64,000 bases of DNA, from NCBI GenBank assembly GCA_024291935.2, contig CM044319.1, positions 70,638,001 to 70,702,000 of the forward strand, given 5' to 3'. Position numbers and translations under genes: made by a program. How positions within the stretch are numbered: the first letter of the stretch is position 1; each line of letters starts with the position of its first letter. The notes under the pieces were generated by a model, which worked only from the letters and a program-made list of their open reading frames with translations, was not told where the DNA came from and did no database searches. Shown here piece after piece: positions 22,411 through 33,112 of the stretch. The DNA is from Okapia johnstoni (lineage: Eukaryota; Chordata; Mammalia; Artiodactyla; Giraffidae).

Positions 22411-23902
22411 TTAAAATAGGTGTAGACTTCCCCCTCAATTCAATCGAATATGACCACATTTGTAAATCAATTGCTAAGAATCAGTGCTAGTTTTATAGCT
22501 ATTGTTTCTTAGTTCAAGTTTATGTTTCTGTACTCTTTTCTGAGATATTAGGATTTAGAGTCTCCAAATTCCTATTCCCTAGTCTTTCTTGCAGGCTGGC
22601 TTTCTTTTAGGTTCTGCCAACAAGAGGCACTCACAGCATACTGAAGAGCTGGATAAAAGAAAAAGGGATCTACTTCTATTTCCAAGTTCTGTCAGCTTCC
22701 CTCTGACATTGAAGGGCTGCTGCCAGGTTCTTCTGTGTTGCCCTCCTTAGAATTTTCAACCATAGCTCAGTATGGGTCCCTCCTTTAAGCATCAGCATTT
22801 TGGTAACTCCATCTCTTCCCTCTTGTTCTTCCAACCTCAGGAGTTGGAGTTGCTTCCTGCCATTAATAATATTGAGGTTCCCTCAGCTTCCATTTTATTC
22901 TTCCAGTTTTCAAACATCTTGTATAACCAATTTCTTGTATCAGATCATCATTTTACAAATGCCTGATGTTTTCTGCTTTCATGGCTGGATCTTGAATGAT
23001 ATAGAGCCCATAACTCACTAGAAATGTCTCTCTTGAGGCAACTGCATGAAAGTTTAAGATATTCTTTTTGAGTATAAATTATCTAATTGAATTTTTTAAA
23101 CCCTCAGGCCACCTTATCCTTCTCAGCAACTAACCTTCCCAGTCTGGTAATGAGTGCTAATGAATTCCAGGGCAGTTAATGCAGGAATAAAAGTAAGCAA
23201 AAGTGATTGCCTTCTACAATATCCAAAATATCTTTCTTAGTGGTAGCAATAAACACCAGGTTGATGGACTACTAATCTGTGATGTTATTACCCAGGATGA
23301 AAATGTCAATGTGGGCCCAGAGTTTTTCATACTTGCTTGAATTTCTCACCACTAGTTTCTGTTTATACGTAATTTTGGTAGCAAAATTTTCCTTTTAGGT
23401 TATTACAATTGTCCTCGGGACCAATAGCAACTTAATTGATCATTATACAACAGCTGCAGAGGGCATTCTGCCATACCTGTAACCAATCTCAGTATTCAGG
23501 TCCCCAGAGGTGGTTGGCTTTGTAATGAACAAGATAAGGTTAATATCAATATATCAAATGTCCAGGTAGAAAGAATGTATTTTGTCAGAAGGTAAGGGTT
23601 ACAATAAACACGTTCAGATTTACTGGAGAAGAAAGCAGAAAGAAATGAACTGCCTTAAGAGAAATTTCCTGCCTAAATTCCTTTTCTTGACAACCAATAG
23701 ACAAGAGACAAAATCAGGCATATTGGAGAAGTGTGTTCTAAATTTTATATATTTTATAGGAAGTAAATATTAAAATTTATCCTCAAATCACATCAGAATC
23801 TGATTATTAAAATCCTTCACCATGTTCTAGGACTGCAATCTTAGTCATTGAAGGAAACCACTCTGGGGCATATACCAAGCAATAAACTATCCACTTAATA
23901 TG
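22411..23902. other. Unassigned, with a possible ancient repeat
   Basis: The section 22530-23010 (CTCTGACATTGAAGGGCTGC ... CATGGCTGGATCTTGAATGA) has an order reminiscent of an old LTR-like mammalian repeat, but I cannot name it. The frames at 22772-23021 fall inside that section. The remainder shows nothing. Confidence 0.4.
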
Positions 23903-23917
23903 AATAGTAGTTATAAT

Positions 23918-24134
23918 AAGTGTTAGTCACTCAATCTGTCTTATTCTTTGTGACCCCATAGACAGCAGCATGCCAGGCTTCTCTGTCTATGGGATTCTCC
24001 AGGGAAGAATACTGAAGTTGGTAGCCATTCCCTTCTCCATGGGATCTGGGATCTTCCTAACCCAGGGATCGAACCCGGGTCTCCTGCATTGAAGGCAGAT
24101 TATTTGCCATCTGAGCCACTAGGGGAGTGATAAT
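23918..24134 (-). mobile_element. Bov-tA SINE with probable TSD
   Basis: Full minus-orientation Bov-tA; the plus strand shows CCAGGGATCGAACCCGGGTC (complement of the B box). The flanks AATAGTAGTTATAAT (23903-23917) and AATAGTAGTGGTAAT (24135-24149) form a 15-bp duplication with two mismatches. An 11-bp local repeat (GGGATCTGGGATCTTCC) sits in the body near 24041. Confidence 0.9.
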
Positions 24135-24149
24135 AATAGTAGTGGTAAT

Positions 24150-24250
24150 GATAGCTGCACATGATTCCTTATTTTGTACTTACAATTCTAAATGCTTTAT
24201 GTGTGCAATCTCTTTATATTTCCAGGAAGACAAAAAGCCATTTTTACTTT
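24150..24250 (-). repeat. MIR SINE fragment (possible)
   Basis: On plus, TAGCTGCACATGATTCC, then ATTCTAAATGCTTTATGTGTG and a pattern like TCCAGGAAGACAAAAAGCC follow the MIR complement loosely. Low identity. Confidence 0.35.
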
Positions 24251-24595
24251 GATTAAAGGCAGTGTTTTGATTTGCTTTTTGATTTCTCTTTCGGTAGCAG
24301 AGTTCGAGCTTGAAGGAGCTATTAATTAAGGGACTCTGTCCTCAGAGAACTATAAGATGGGCACATGACCCAAACTAAGTCAACTGAATTCCTTCTTCCA
24401 GAAATTTGAATCTTGGAGTGATTCATTAGCAACAATATTCTGACAAGATTCTCATATTTACTAGGCTAGTAAATAAATATTAATTCCTATGCTGAGATTC
24501 AATCACCAACCTTTCCTTTGATTCTCTAATCCACTTAATATCTACACCTCAAAATTGTTTTATGCTTAAAATTTCATAGAATCAATCACTGCTTT
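24251..24595. other. Unassigned
   Basis: No gene or recognised repeat. Confidence 0.5.
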
Positions 24596-25193
24596 TTGTT
24601 GTTGTTGTTCAGTCACTTAGTCATGTCTGACTCTGAGACTGCCAAGGACTGCAACACACAAGGTTTCCTTGTCCTTCACCATCTCCTGGAGCTTGATCAA
24701 ACTCATGTCCATTGAGTTGGTGACACCATCCAATCATCTCATCCTCTGTCATCCCCTTTGTCTCCTGTCTTCAATCTTTCCCAACATCAGGGTCTTTTCT
24801 AATGGGTTGGCCCTTTGTCTCAGGTGGCCAAAGTACTAGAGATTCAGCTTCAGCATCAGTCTTTCCAATGAATATTCAAGGTTTATTTCCTTTAGTATTG
24901 AATGGTTTGATCTCCTTGCTGTCCAAGGGACTTTCAAAAGTCTTCTCCAACACCACAGGGTAAAAGCATCAATTTGTCAGCACTCAACCTTCTTTATAGT
25001 CCAACTCTCACATCCATACATGACTACTGGAAAAACCATGGCTTTGAATATATGGACTTTTGTCGCCAAAGTAATGTCTCTGCTTTTTAATATGCTGTCT
25101 AGGTTTGTCATAGTTTTTCTTCCAAGGAGCAAGTGTCTTTTAATTTCATGGCTGCAGTCATGATCTGAAGTGATATTGGAGCCCAAATGGCTT
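24596..25193 (-). mobile_element. BovB LINE, 5'-truncated, (CAA)n tail
   Basis: The minus strand carries BovB ORF2 from the GSNITSDHDCSHEIKRHLLL region to the 3' end. The tail at 24596-24610 is TTG-repeat on plus, that is (CAA)n in element sense, rather than the usual ACTGA tail. The frame holds at 24977-25207 but is broken downstream, and the conserved Arg codon after GHL is changed. Confidence 0.9.
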
Positions 25194-25404
25194 TGTAATA
25201 GATGCAAAAAGTAAATTTAATTTTATTCAATGTGGAGTGTTTATGAATAGTTTTTAGAAATCTGAGACACTGCAAGCATTGGTCCTGGTAATTCATACTG
25301 TAATTGATTTTATTGGTGGCTCACCTAAACAAATAAGTGAGATTCTTAAAGCAAGAGAAAAGCTTTAATATGAATAAATCAAGAAGCCTCATGACCAGAT
25401 TCTT

Positions 25405-26235
25405 CTTATGGTTGGGAGAAGCAAAATGATTACAATTTAAAAGTGCAGTTTGGGAAAACAATTTGGTGGTTCTTCAAAAAGGTAAACACAGAATATGTTC
25501 TAATTTTTTGTTTTTCTGTTGTTTAGTCATGTCCAACTCTGCAACCCCATTGGCTTCAGCATGCCAGTCTTCCTTGTCCTTTACCATCTCCCAGAGCTTG
25601 CTCAAACTCTTGTCCATTGAGTTGGTGATGCCATCTGACCATTTTGTCCTTTGTCATCCCCTTCTCCTGCGTTCAATCTTTCCCATCATCCAGGTCTTAG
25701 ATATACACCCCAAAGAATTGAAAACAGAGACAGAAACAGAATTTTGTACATGCATGTTCATAGAAGTACTATTCCAAATAGTCAAAAGGTGGAAACAACT
25801 CAAATGTCAATCAACAGGTGAACAGACGTATAAGTGATGTATATATAGAATGGAATATTATTCAGGCATAAAAAAGAATTAAGTACTGATACATTCTATA
25901 ATGTGGATACCTTAAAAACATTATGCTAGGTGAAAGAAGTTAGACACAATAGGCCACATTAGTCATGTGACATAATAGTCATATGACTCCATTTATATGA
26001 AATATACAGAATAGATAAATTCTGGAGACAGAAAGATTGATGGTTTTCAGAGGCTAGGGCAAAGGAAGAATAGTAGTGGTTGCTTAACGGGTATAGGATT
26101 TTATTATGGGGTGATGAGACTGTTTTAGAACAAGATAGATGTGGTGTTTGCACAAAAATGTAAATTCCACCAAATTGTATACTTTAAAATAATTGAGTTA
26201 ATTTTGTGTGAATTTACCTCAATATTTTTACAAGT
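25405..26235 (+). mobile_element. Old L1 3' end, split by BovB
   Basis: The left part (TTTGGGAAAACAATTTGGTG, 25449) and the right part (GGAAACAACTCAAATGTCAA, GGAATATTATTCAGGCATAA, AAACATTATGCTAGGTGAAA, TTCCACCAAATTGTATACTT) are consecutive pieces of an old L1 3' end. They are interrupted at 25503-25694 by a BovB fragment. Confidence 0.8.
25503..25694 (-). mobile_element. BovB LINE 3' end inside L1
   Basis: The minus strand carries the BovB C-terminal coding tail and 3' end; on plus it reads TTTAGTCATGTCCAACTCTG and TGTCCATTGAGTTGGTGATG. It separates two adjacent parts of an old L1 3' end, so it is the younger element. The copy is diverged and has no open frame of its own. Confidence 0.85.
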
Positions 26236-26239
26236 GCCC

Positions 26240-26450
26240 AAGCTCTTTATATACAAAGCATATTAAATCTCTACAACTACTTTATGAAATAGATTATCAT
26301 TACCCAGCACATCTTAAAGACAGAGTAGATAATGCATAGAAAAATTGATACTTGCTTGTGGTCACAAAGCTGGTAAAGTAGTGGATTTGAAATTCAAACT
26401 GAAAAGTTCAAGCTATAGCTCCCAAGTCTGTATTTTTCTACATTATACTC
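26240..26450 (-). repeat. MIR SINE
   Basis: Plus-strand landmarks of the MIR complement in order: ATTAAATCTCTACAACTAC, GATTATCATTACCC, then GGTCACAAAGCTGGTAAAGT and GATTTGAAATTCAAACTG. Clear though old. Confidence 0.65.
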
Positions 26451-26492
26451 TTACACTCTTCAAAAAGTTGGGATTGTGTAATTATACTATAG

Positions 26493-26705
26493 GCCAGTAT
26501 TGTCCAATAGAACTTTCTGTGATGATGAAAATGTTATTTATCTATATTGCTTAATACAATAGCTATTAGCCACCTGTGACAACTGTGCACTTGAAATATT
26601 ACTAGGACAGCTGAATATCTGAATTTTTAATATTGTTTAATTTTAAATTATTTAAGTTGTCTTGTGTGGCTATAGGCTACCATATTAGTTGTTGCAAGTC
26701 TAAAC
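26493..26705 (+). mobile_element. Old hAT-like DNA transposon
   Basis: The sequence TTGTCCAATAGAACTTTCTG followed by GTGATGATGAAAATG, ATAGCTATTAGCCACCTGTG, CACTTGAAATATTACTAGG and a closing GTGGCTATAGGCTACCATAT follows a common mammalian non-autonomous hAT-type element. The ends are roughly inverted (CCAATA / TACCATATTAG region). The family name is not certain. Confidence 0.55.
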
Positions 26706-26910
26706 TATGTTGTGTTTTTTTTGTAAGTTATTCTTTAGGGCAAATACCTCTGTACCCTCTGAGAACTTTTCAAGTGTGAGGAGATTATCAATCCCAACCA
26801 CTGTGAGGTAGTGTAAACCTTGACTTTTTGTCATAACATCACTTCAAAGGTCAGAAATCTCTTAATACTCACTACAGGAACATAATTGGACCAGATTGAA
26901 AAACATTATT

Positions 26911-28215
26911 CAGGCGGGATAACCCCAAATGCAATTCAGACAAAGAAAGCTAGTCAGTGGTAAAATACATACTAGCATCCTACCATCAGTCCTAGGAACT
27001 TTTATCATAAGAATCTTTGAGGTAGACATCTTTGCTACAAGCATTTCTGCCACAAACATTTTCATTGCATGACTAATTGGCCATAAGATAATTTTTCAAA
27101 AACAGAAGAAATGGCACAAAATAAAAAGGGGACATTAAAAAGAAGATAAGGAAACATGAGAAACAAATAACAAAATTAAAAACATTTTATTGCAAAATAC
27201 AAAATATTTGAATACATTTGAAATGTATGTAGATTCATGGCAATACTGAACAAATAACTGATTTTACCTTGGGTCATATATAAGCTTTTGTCTTCCAAGC
27301 ATTTAATTAATAGTATTTTTTTAAAATTTTTGCTTATTTTTGACTGTGCTACATGGCTTGCAGGATATTAGTTCCCCAGCCAGGGATCAAGAATCACTGT
27401 GCCTCCTGCAGTGGCAGCATGGAGTCCTGACCCCTGGACCACCATGGAAGTCCCTGTTGTGGAGTTGGTTTTTTTTTTTTGGCTAGTTGATTTGTCTCCT
27501 CATTCAACAACCCCCTTTTTCTTTTTTGCTAAAATTTCTTCCCTCCTTAAGATAGGTATCAGTTTCCAAACACTAGAATACATATCTTAGTTGTAAACTA
27601 AGCTTTGTAGTGCATTGTGAAAGACTTACACATTCTTGTTTGTTCTTGGCATATTTACATATCTATTGACAGACATTCTGAAGTTCCATGGGAAATGTGA
27701 GTTCAACAATGTGCCTTCAAATCCATGAAGGATTTGCAAACTGATACATTATAATTTTATGGAAGAGTATGCAATCTGACTTTACATTCTTATTTCACAT
27801 TTCCAGTAATTTTTGTCACCGTATTTTCTATCAAGTTGATATACCTAACTGTTATCATCCACTATCTTAAGGCCATGTCTACTCTTCACTCTATAGACCA
27901 TCATGAAGTTTAAGGTTTACATAATTTAAAAATAAAAGTACTGTGTTAATGGAGAAGTAAAACAAAACTATCAACCAGTTGAAAGCAAATTGTAAAACGA
28001 AACTGTCAACTGGTAATTTTATAATTTATGACAAAATTACCTTGCAACCTATTAATTATGTGATAAAGATGTCTATGGCAAAGATGTTTATGGTGAAAAT
28101 AACTGGACACGCCTATTGTCACTGATGAGATGCAAGATGTAATGAACTTTGAATAAATGTATTTGACATTTGGTATAAAAGAAATGCCATAAATGTAGTT
28201 GCGGGTCACCCCCTG
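26911..28215. mobile_element. Old DNA element with long inverted ends
   Basis: The left arm (27023-27100: AGACATCTTTGCTACAAGC, CAAACATTTTCATTGC, CTAATTGGCCATAAGATAAT) is mirrored at the right (28018-28101), whose complement reads AAACATCTTTGCCATAGACA then TTAATAGGTTGCAAGGTAAT. Outer ends CAGGCGGG and the complement of CACCCCCTG also begin CAGG. I infer a non-autonomous DNA transposon about 1.2 kb long without its SINE. No transposase frame, and no clear target duplication. Confidence 0.45.
27340..27456 (-). mobile_element. CHR-type tRNA-Glu SINE
   Basis: The minus strand reads GACTTCCATGGTGGTCCAGG at its head, then GATCCCTGGCTGGGGAACTA and a GCCATGTAGCACAGTC end before an A-rich tail (T-rich on plus near 27309-27340). 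It lies inside the inverted-end element and is therefore younger. The frame 27399-27590 runs through it and is not a gene. Confidence 0.82.
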
Positions 28216-28808
28216 TATTTCATCCTACAAATATCTTTTCCAAGGTTTTTTTCCATTTGTTTCTTCCCCAAAGTTAAATTTCTTTTTGCTTCAGGCCTCA
28301 GATTGTCATGTTTAATTTTTCTTCTTCTTTTACTTGTTTGTAAGGTCTACCTCTTTTATACAAACAACCAAGGTACCAAGTTGGAATAAACATTTTTTTC
28401 AGCCCAAAGTATCTCACACATGTACCAGCATGCAATTTATACTTATAATTAAAATTATTCTCAAAAAATAAAATGATATTAACATTACCCTAAGGTGTAA
28501 TCACTTGTGATAATTTATCACAAATTAACCTTGCACCTTGCACATGTAAGAAGCAAATAGATGACTTTAATTTGTTAAAAAATATTTGAGATAACATGAT
28601 GGATATTACATTAAACATTGATATACAGCAGTAACCAAGAGAGACAAAAAATTCTTCTCTTATAAAGCTAGAGAAACAAAAATAAGTATAGCAATTAACA
28701 GTTAACATTTATATAGAATTTAATATGCTCAGGCATAGTGTCTGGGGGCCAACCGGAGGAGGAGTGATATTTGTAGATGAAGATCAGATATTCAATTTGG
28801 ATTATAAT
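28216..28808. other. Unassigned
   Basis: No gene is recognised. A small palindrome TTGTGATAATTTATCACAA (9-bp arms) lies near 28504-28522. Confidence 0.5.
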
Positions 28809-28818
28809 AAGCCTAAAG

Positions 28819-29061
28819 AGGAGCTTACCAGGTGACTCTAGTGATAAAGTATCCACTTGCCAATTGCAGGAGACAAAGGGGATGCAAGTTTGATCCCTGG
28901 GTTGGGAAGATCCCCTGGAGAAGGAAATGGCAACCCACTCCAGTATTCTTGCCTGAAAAATCCCATAGACAGAGGAGTCTGGTAGGCTACAGCCCATGAA
29001 ATTTCAAAGAGTAGGGCATGATTAAGCAACTAAGTATGCACACACACAAGTTGAAGGAAAC
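28819..29061 (+). mobile_element. Bov-tA SINE with CA-rich tail
   Basis: Full Bov-tA with a small insertion in the B-box region and a tail of CACACACA. The flanks TAAGCCTAAAG (28808-) and TAAGCTTAAAG (29062-) are a probable target-site duplication with one mismatch. Minus-strand frames at 28695-29029 read through it. Confidence 0.88.
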
Positions 29062-29179
29062 TAAGCTTAAAGGAGACTAACTTAACCATAAGTTAGAAGT
29101 AGCATGAATAATGTTATTGGGAAGAGAAGGACCAATGTACAAGACCAAAGTTCAAGTTTCAAGAGGAAAGATCTATGCT

Positions 29180-29560
29180 GGTGTTACATATTTAGCAGTG
29201 ATGGGCATGTAGAAGGTACCTAGAGCTATAAGACAGGGTGACATCACTCAGTGAATAAGTATAGGTCGAAAAGTGAGAAAGTCCTAATACTAAGCCCTGG
29301 AGAATAAAACACTGTGAGACAGAAAGAGAGACAGAAAGAGAGATTGATTAGGAAAGACCAGAAGAGTATGAAGAAACCCAGGTTAAGTACGGCATCCCAG
29401 AGGAAAATGTTTCAAGGAAGAGAAAATGATTCACTGTGTCAAATGCATCTGATAAGCCAAGAAAGATGAGGAACTGGCTGTTAGATTTAGCAATATGAAA
29501 GATATTCTGTATATGAATATTTTAGTGGGAGTAGTTTAGATAAAACCCCGACTGGAGCGG
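29180..29560 (+). repeat. Ancient dispersed repeat, 3' part
   Basis: The text GGGTGACATCACTCAGTG, TAAGCCCTGGAGAATAAAAC and TGTCAAATGCATCTGATAAG follows a mammal-wide old repeat that I recognise by pattern but cannot name. Other parts of the same family appear to lie at 54220-55020 and 56520-57150. Confidence 0.45.
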
Positions 29561-29734
29561 TTTCAAAAAGAATGAGAGAAAGAAATTGTAGAGAACAAGC
29601 TTCTATAAATCAGTCCAAGATAATGGAACAAGTATGTGTATACTGATGATATGAATATCAGGTAACAAAGTTAAATTTTTGAGAAATAGAACTTTCCTCA
29701 TATTTCCTATGATTGAATTCAATATTTTGTTGCA

Positions 29735-29985
29735 TTAATTGCACAAATTTCATTGCAGTGTTATTTGCAAAAGTAAGGCTTTGGAAAAACTATCAGTTAA
29801 AGATTATTTTAAAAGCAAATGAAAAAATAGCATATAATTTGCAAAGTATGGGGCATCTATACTATGGAATGTTACAGAGCTGTTGGAGAGAAGAGATAAA
29901 TCCTATATGTTTTGTTATTGAAAGATCTCCAAGGTATTTTTGGTAAACAAAACTTATGGCAGTATAGCATCTATAATGCAGTTTC
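29735..29985 (+). mobile_element. Old L1 3' end
   Basis: TTCATTGCAGTGTTATTTGC, then GGAATGTTACAGAGCTGTTG and GAAAGATCTCCAAGGTAT occur in the order of an ancient L1 3' end. Diverged. The 77-codon frame at 29713-29946 is a reading of this remnant. Confidence 0.65.
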
Positions 29986-30477
29986 TTTACTGTGTGTCAA
30001 CAGTTTGATTAGATGAACTTGGCAGGGTTCAACCAATTGTGAAAAATTATTTTGGACATTACTTTTAAGCTACTGAGTTATTAAACTAGTCTTCGTTTTG
30101 AGGGTTAAAATATTTAGTGTGATTCAAGTCACAATTTTCATCTCCCATCTCATTGAAAGTATCTCCTTTTCCTAAGGAGTGCTCAGTGCTCAAGGAGGCA
30201 TGGTTTGCCTTTTCTATTTTTTTCCCATCTCTTCGCCACAGCTAGTTGCTGCTTCTGTTCCTCCAAGGTGGGCACCAGATGGAAAAAAGTTAACATCATC
30301 CCCCTGGCTAATTCTGTTGTAATTTGATATAAGTGTAACATAGGCTGGCTTATGCAAATGCTGGCTCTTTTTCTCAGCAAATGATTCTGTGGCTTCTTTT
30401 AAGACTTCCCCATTGTGGACGTTAAATAGCACTGTCCTCTGGAAGGAGGGCACACTCATAAATTGGCCTCTGTAACC
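29986..30477. other. Unassigned
   Basis: No gene is recognised. Two overlapping minus frames at 30183-30459 have no known motif. Confidence 0.5.
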
Positions 30478-30686
30478 TCATTTCTGGTGGCTCAAACAGT
30501 AAAGGATCTGCAATTCAGGAGACCCAAGTTTGATCCCTGAGCCAGGAAGATCCCTTGGAGAAGGAAATGGTAACCTATTCCAGTATTCTTGCCTGAGAAT
30601 TCCATGGACAGAGGAACCTGGTGACCTACAGTCCACAGAACTGCAAAGGGTTGTACACAACTGAGCAACTAACACTTTCACTTTTT
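30478..30686 (+). mobile_element. Bov-tA SINE
   Basis: Head TTTCTGGTGGCTCAAACAGT, a body with CCATGGACAGAGGAACCTGG and the tail GCAACTAACACTTTCACTTT. It precedes a BovB 3' end in the same orientation by about 30 bp. Confidence 0.9.
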
Positions 30687-30715
30687 CAGCTTCAAACTCC
30701 TCTTTGGCCCCTCCT

Positions 30716-31035
30716 AGGAGATCCAACCAGTCCATCCTAAAGGAGTTCAGTCCCGGGTGTTTATTGGAAGGACTGATGTTGAAGCTGAAACTCCAATACT
30801 TTGGCCACCTCATGCGAAGAGCTGACTCATTGGAAAAGACCCTGATGCTGGGAAGGATTGAGGGTAGGAGGAGAAGGGGACGACAGAGGATGAGATGGCT
30901 GGATGGCATCACCGACTCGATGGACATGAGTTTGAATAAACTCCGGGAGTTGGTGATGGACAGGGAGGCCTGGCGTGCTGCGGTTCATGGAGTCACAAAG
31001 AGTTGGACACGACTGAGCGACTGAACTGAACTGAC
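30716..31035 (+). mobile_element. BovB LINE 3' end, low divergence
   Basis: A continuous frame (30719-31024) codes the whole BovB C-terminus, from [13 protein letters not shown] through [14 protein letters not shown] to SWTRLSD, without stops, and the CGA codon after GHLM is intact. It ends GCGACTGAACTGAACTGAC. It lacks all catalytic motifs because of 5' truncation, so it is a fossil rather than a gene. Low divergence suggests recent insertion. Confidence 0.93.
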
Positions 31036-31651
31036 AGAATACCTCATACAGCTTTTCTCTTATGTGTTACCCCTCCGTGACAGAAAATCATATTAGGGAA
31101 CGTTGAGAATGGAGTCAAGCCAATGGGATCATATACAATATTTAACTTGGTTTAGGTAAACAATAAGAGGCTTTTGGTAAGAAGGGTCTTGAAGAAATCT
31201 GAGAATTAGTTAACTTACTATAGCCTTCCACCAAATTTTATTAAAAACATCTGCTACATGCAGCTATTTATTATAGAGCTATTCAGAAGCAACACAAAAC
31301 AGTTCTTACAAGGTTCTCTGAAAGCTAGATGATGGCCCAGCTCTCTGAACTTTTAAGTTTTACCTAAAGCACCTTGCTTGAAAGGTTTATTCAAGGTAGA
31401 GAAGACAGCATTCAAGAAGTACATTTTTTTCTTTACCCTTTAGTGGACATAAGACAACAAAAAATCTACCTAAATTAATGGCTGGATAAAGCACTAGTTA
31501 AGAATAAAGCCTTAAGAGCTATTCATAGAACAAATGAAAATAGTTATCTCATTAGTTATCTGACTATTAAGGATATTTCTAAAATCATTTAGCCAATCAA
31601 CATAAGTTGGTTAGTGCTGATTTCATCTATGAAACTCCACTTAAACATTCT
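31036..31651. other. Unassigned
   Basis: AT-rich, no gene or recognised repeat. Confidence 0.5.
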
Positions 31652-31664
31652 CATGTTCCCTAAG

Positions 31665-31873
31665 GGACTCCCCTGGTGGCTCACTCAGTAAAGAATCTGC
31701 CTGCAATGTGGGAGACCTGGGTTCGATCCTTGGGTCAGGAAGATCCCCTGAAGGAAATGGCACCCCAATCCAGTATTTTTGCCTGGGAAATCCCATGGAC
31801 AGAAGAGCCTAGTGGGCTGTAGTCCATGGGGTCACAAGAGCTGGACACAATTTGGTGACTAAACCACCACCAT
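31665..31873 (+). mobile_element. Bov-tA SINE with probable TSD
   Basis: Well-preserved Bov-tA: GGGACTCCCCTGGTGGCTCA head, GGGTTCGATCCTTGGG B box and a GGTGACTAAACCACCACCAT tail. The flanks CATGTTCCCTAAG (31652-31664) and CATGCTACCTAAG (31874-31886) are a 13-bp duplication with two mismatches. Confidence 0.92.
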
Positions 31874-31886
31874 CATGCTACCTAAG

Positions 31887-33102
31887 ATGCTGTTAGTTTT
31901 ACCAATAAAAGAAAAAACATTTCTGCTCTTCCTTGTGCTAATTATCAAAGTGTCTGGTGTTGAGATAGGAACAGCCCAAGGAATCGACTAGCGGCCTCTG
32001 GAGTGTGAATAGTTGCCCTGAAATGGATAGGACAGCACATGAAGTACATTCTGAAAGGACACATAACCTTCACCTTCCTAAGCTAGTGGCCTATAGGAAA
32101 CAGCTGTCACTCAACATCAACATTTTTTCTGCTTAATGGACAAGGATTATGGCACATAGCGGCCTCCCGCTGGCACAATTCTTCCATGCAATCATTATCC
32201 AGATCCACAAGCCCTGTTTTCTCACCAGCTGACACAAGCCTTTCAGAAAAATCAGTGAGTAGAGCTCGCACTGGTGGAATACCATCCATTTTAAAAAGGG
32301 CATGATTACTATGCAATGAAACCTTTTTAACATCTTGCTCCTGATGGATCAGATGTCCTGCGGCAGTATGGTTGGCATAAGGAGCTTATTCCAGAGCTGA
32401 GATCTTTAGCATCAACCTGAGAAGCACCTGCAAACGTGGCAGCAGGAGCTCACCTGAGCCCCACAGGTACAGGGTGCCTGAATGGAGGGGCTGCAGGAAC
32501 TGAGGCCTCTCATCAATGCCATGTTCAACACTCAGTTTGAGAACATCTCCTGACAACTTCTGCAAGTCTGCCTGCTTCTCAGTGCCTCATGCCCTTTTCC
32601 AACCTCTTCAAGGCCTGCCCTGGCTGCTGGCTCAACGACCTTCTGCCGGCAGCATTAGGTCCCTCTGGACCCACCAGTTCTGAACAACCTTCAAGAAGTG
32701 GCCCCTCCTCCTACAAATCCCAGACAAGAAAAAACGACCCTAAGTTGAGAGTTTAAAATAATGAATGTGAACATGTCACACAGAGCTTGCCCCAGGGTTG
32801 TGCTTTAAGATGCTTTAAGAATGATTTTAAGTGCTTTAAGATGACTCAAACCAGCTCTGTCCCACATTGTTGACCATGATCCAGACACCTGGGCCTCTAC
32901 AGAAGCAAATTTCTCGGTTTCTTCTTGCTCTTAAAGCAGCTCTAATTAGGTGCTTTCCTTTAGGGAGTCATGTGAGATGAGGATCATGGGAGGTACCCTT
33001 TTGGAGTCCCCCAGATTGCAGGGAAAACAGTTCAGACTTGGCCAAGAACTTGGAAGGTGCCTCCAGTTCTATGCTCATGGCCTGACACTTAACAGACATC
33101 AA
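31887..33102. other. Unassigned, contains a GC-richer block
   Basis: Before 32100 and after 32800 nothing is recognised. The block 32100-32760 stands out by higher GC than its surroundings and is described separately as a possible decayed gene copy. Confidence 0.45.
32100..32760 (+). pseudogene. Possible decayed gene copy, parent unknown
   Basis: This block is clearly GC-richer than its surroundings and matches no repeat I know. On plus, an open stretch ends with TAA at 32754-32756 and codes about 70 residues ending SYKSQTRKNDPKLRV. Upstream the best reading moves between frames through stops (GSDVLRQYGWHKELIPELRS near 32345, MEGLQELRPLINAMFNTQFE near 32478). A competing minus frame at 32107-32316 reads MHSNHALFKMDGIPPVRALL at its start. 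I infer either a processed pseudogene with frameshifts or an unrecognised repeat. The parent is not identified and the strand is not settled. Confidence 0.25.
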
Positions 33103-33112
33103 TCCACAAGGC

